A stretch of 7,358 nucleotides of DNA, taken from positions 1 through 7,358 of the forward strand of contig CAZTJA010000132.1 of NCBI GenBank assembly GCA_964613745.1, read 5' to 3'. The notes under the pieces were generated by a model. That model was not told the origin of the DNA. It was given only the letters and a program-made list of their open reading frames with translations, and did not search any database. Of this stretch, positions 7,101-7,358 are shown in pieces. This stretch comes from CAZTJA01 sp964613745 (GTDB taxonomy: Bacteria > Desulfobacterota > Desulfomonilia > Desulfomonilales > Desulfomonilaceae). Positions within the stretch are counted from its first letter, which is position 1; every line of letters starts with the position of its first letter. The position numbers were made by a program, and so were the translations under genes.

Positions 7101-7358
7101 CGATCCCCTGCTTACATCGAGGTTTGCCAGGTTCGTAAGAATGTCGGCCTCGCCCTTTTTATCCGACAAACGTTTGTAAATACCGAGAGCCTGTTCAAGA
7201 TACTGAAGGGCCTCAGGGATCTCACTCCTATGGCGGTAAATGTTACCAAGATTTGCAAGACAGGCTGCCTGGCCCCTGAGATCGCCGATACCCTGTCGGA
7301 TATCCATGGCATTCTTGAAGTGTTCAATAGCTTTTTCGAGTTCACCGAAGTTTTTGTA
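4143..7358 (-). CDS. TPR-CHAT protein, predicted caspase-like cysteine protease (5' end outside window)
   Basis: The frame stays open through the window edge, so the codon at 7356-7358 is counted as residue 1. The first internal Met (at 7307) lies mid-TPR and is not the true start. Residues 1 to about 512 hold roughly twelve full TPRs plus a partial one, in a nearly strict 40-residue period of the type A-x2-L-G-x-I/L-Y ... A-L ... G-D-x2-G. A charged coiled coil follows (about 574-638), then the CHAT domain (about 655-1043), closing with the family ending HPYYWAPFILMGNW. The catalytic His902 in HLATHG and Cys952 in VVLSSC are both present, so it is predicted to be active. An EF-hand-like loop lies between them. 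CHAT proteases belong to the caspase/separase clan; known relatives cleave partner proteins in cyanobacterial and CRISPR-linked pathways. Whether this one is cytoplasmic or exported cannot be told without the N-terminus. The next gene starts 1 nt downstream. Confidence 0.9.
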   Translation of the reverse strand, partial: YKNFGELEKAIEHFKNAMDIRQGIGDLRGQAACLANLGNIYRHRSEIPEALQYLEQALGIYKRLSDKKGEADILTNLANLDVSRGSQVSAIEKFQAALKLHREISDTRGIATDLAGLGSLYLARGDYRNAAASLEEAEKINKKIRNPRGDILILSELAMLQRSKGNPGQALTLLNQALESAKQANEPAAVNGINFKMATVLEDLGDYPKALGILQNQLSVMKKQGDRKGEFYAIGGIGIIQTKMEDFEPAVNNLQKALSLAAELGLPAAQTRDLDFHFGEIYEGFRDFERALEHYQKAASSSQTSVGDTYPARIYDRIGEIYFQLEDYAKAKEYFEDALRIHSENNDIQKQKTELIKLGDIMSKLGQSETSLKYLQRGLTLAKETGDRRLEAKVLTRMGTLQQILGRGKQALDSYKESYEIRQTLGDKRGVSENLLQIALITATLGEFDSAVNDLKKAFEIAQCSEDRSLLWKAYFIMGRALESKNRLGESLESYRKALGIVEAMDFETAEESDEDSFIFGGRSALYDTSLRVLMKLSRRDPEGAYENQALRIVEKLKASEFENTLSRINVDKFSDLPQELLLKEKSLKLNIRKLNAKLHEETSSSNADQKKVQKLLEDRRTKEKQFVALKSKLQKEYPAYAGLRYPQPVSVPELQKDVLDPDEAILQFMVTRSRTYIFALDKQRFYTYSVEYADKDLERDVEALTRPLHRADTQSSWDPSVAYKLYSKIIYPVEGFLIGKKTVVIIPHGPLSAVPFEILVDSKAHANKRFWSAQERPSYLVEKYAFSYCPSIAVLSQTRTRDRKERPGWNLAAFGDAVYQVSDKKKEANPGSERILASLTSNAKDSRNAELKQLPGARREISEITRILGGPTQTYLGDDATESLFKKVDLTRYNYIHLATHGVLLGNFGKLQQQPAVVFSLYGDNDNDGFLQLGEIFGLKLNSELVVLSSCFTHSKPPQGDSGTLLGLARAFLFAGTDSIIFSMWQVNDESTAKLFIEMYKNMREGTKAEALKNAKISLINSPGTAHPYYWAPFILMGNWNVRFGTHSDKDDSTVVKFKGISTWRKLLSM
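4551..4586 (-). other. EF-hand-like loop inside the CHAT domain
   Basis: Residues 925-936 of the TPR-CHAT protein read DNDNDGFLQLGE: acidic side chains at loop positions 1, 3 and 5, Gly at 6, a hydrophobic residue at 8 and Glu at 12. This meets the classic 12-residue calcium-loop pattern. It lies between catalytic His902 and Cys952, where CHAT domains commonly have only a DG-x-L-x3-E segment. The preceding residues look like a strand, not a helix, so it would be a loop-only or dockerin-like site. Confidence 0.55.

Overview
The window reads as ordinary bacterial chromosome of intermediate GC content, from an organism with a two-membrane or Sec-secreting lifestyle that I cannot place with confidence. 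Family resemblance of the ribosomal proteins and TilS would fit a deltaproteobacterial or spirochaete-like lineage, but this is a weak guess. It has two halves that face each other.

Left half, + strand (1-3060): an AT-rich leader, then tilS (tRNA-Ile lysidine synthetase), whose 3' end overlaps by 68 nt the start of a PhaJ-type MaoC hydratase gene. A 187-nt gap holds a promoter, followed by the ribosomal pair rplM-rpsI (L13-S9). An 11-bp hairpin lies between the converging gene sets and probably ends the ribosomal operon.

Right half, - strand (3068-7358): a tightly packed set read right to left. First comes a very large TPR-CHAT protein that is still open at the window edge, so its N-terminus is missing. 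Next, after 1 nt, is a small TTG-started protein with a signal peptide and two cysteines. After a further 36 nt comes a zinc-containing Sir2/CobB-type deacylase. No promoter or terminator is evident inside this set, so it is probably one transcript whose promoter lies beyond the right edge.

The left half is housekeeping: decoding of AUA codons, the ribosome, and fatty-acid/PHA precursor hydration. The right half is the accessory part worth attention. It holds a predicted active caspase-like protease with about twelve 40-residue TPRs and a textbook EF-hand-like loop between its catalytic His and Cys. The translationally coupled small exported protein next to it could be a partner or substrate. 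That link is inference from gene order only.
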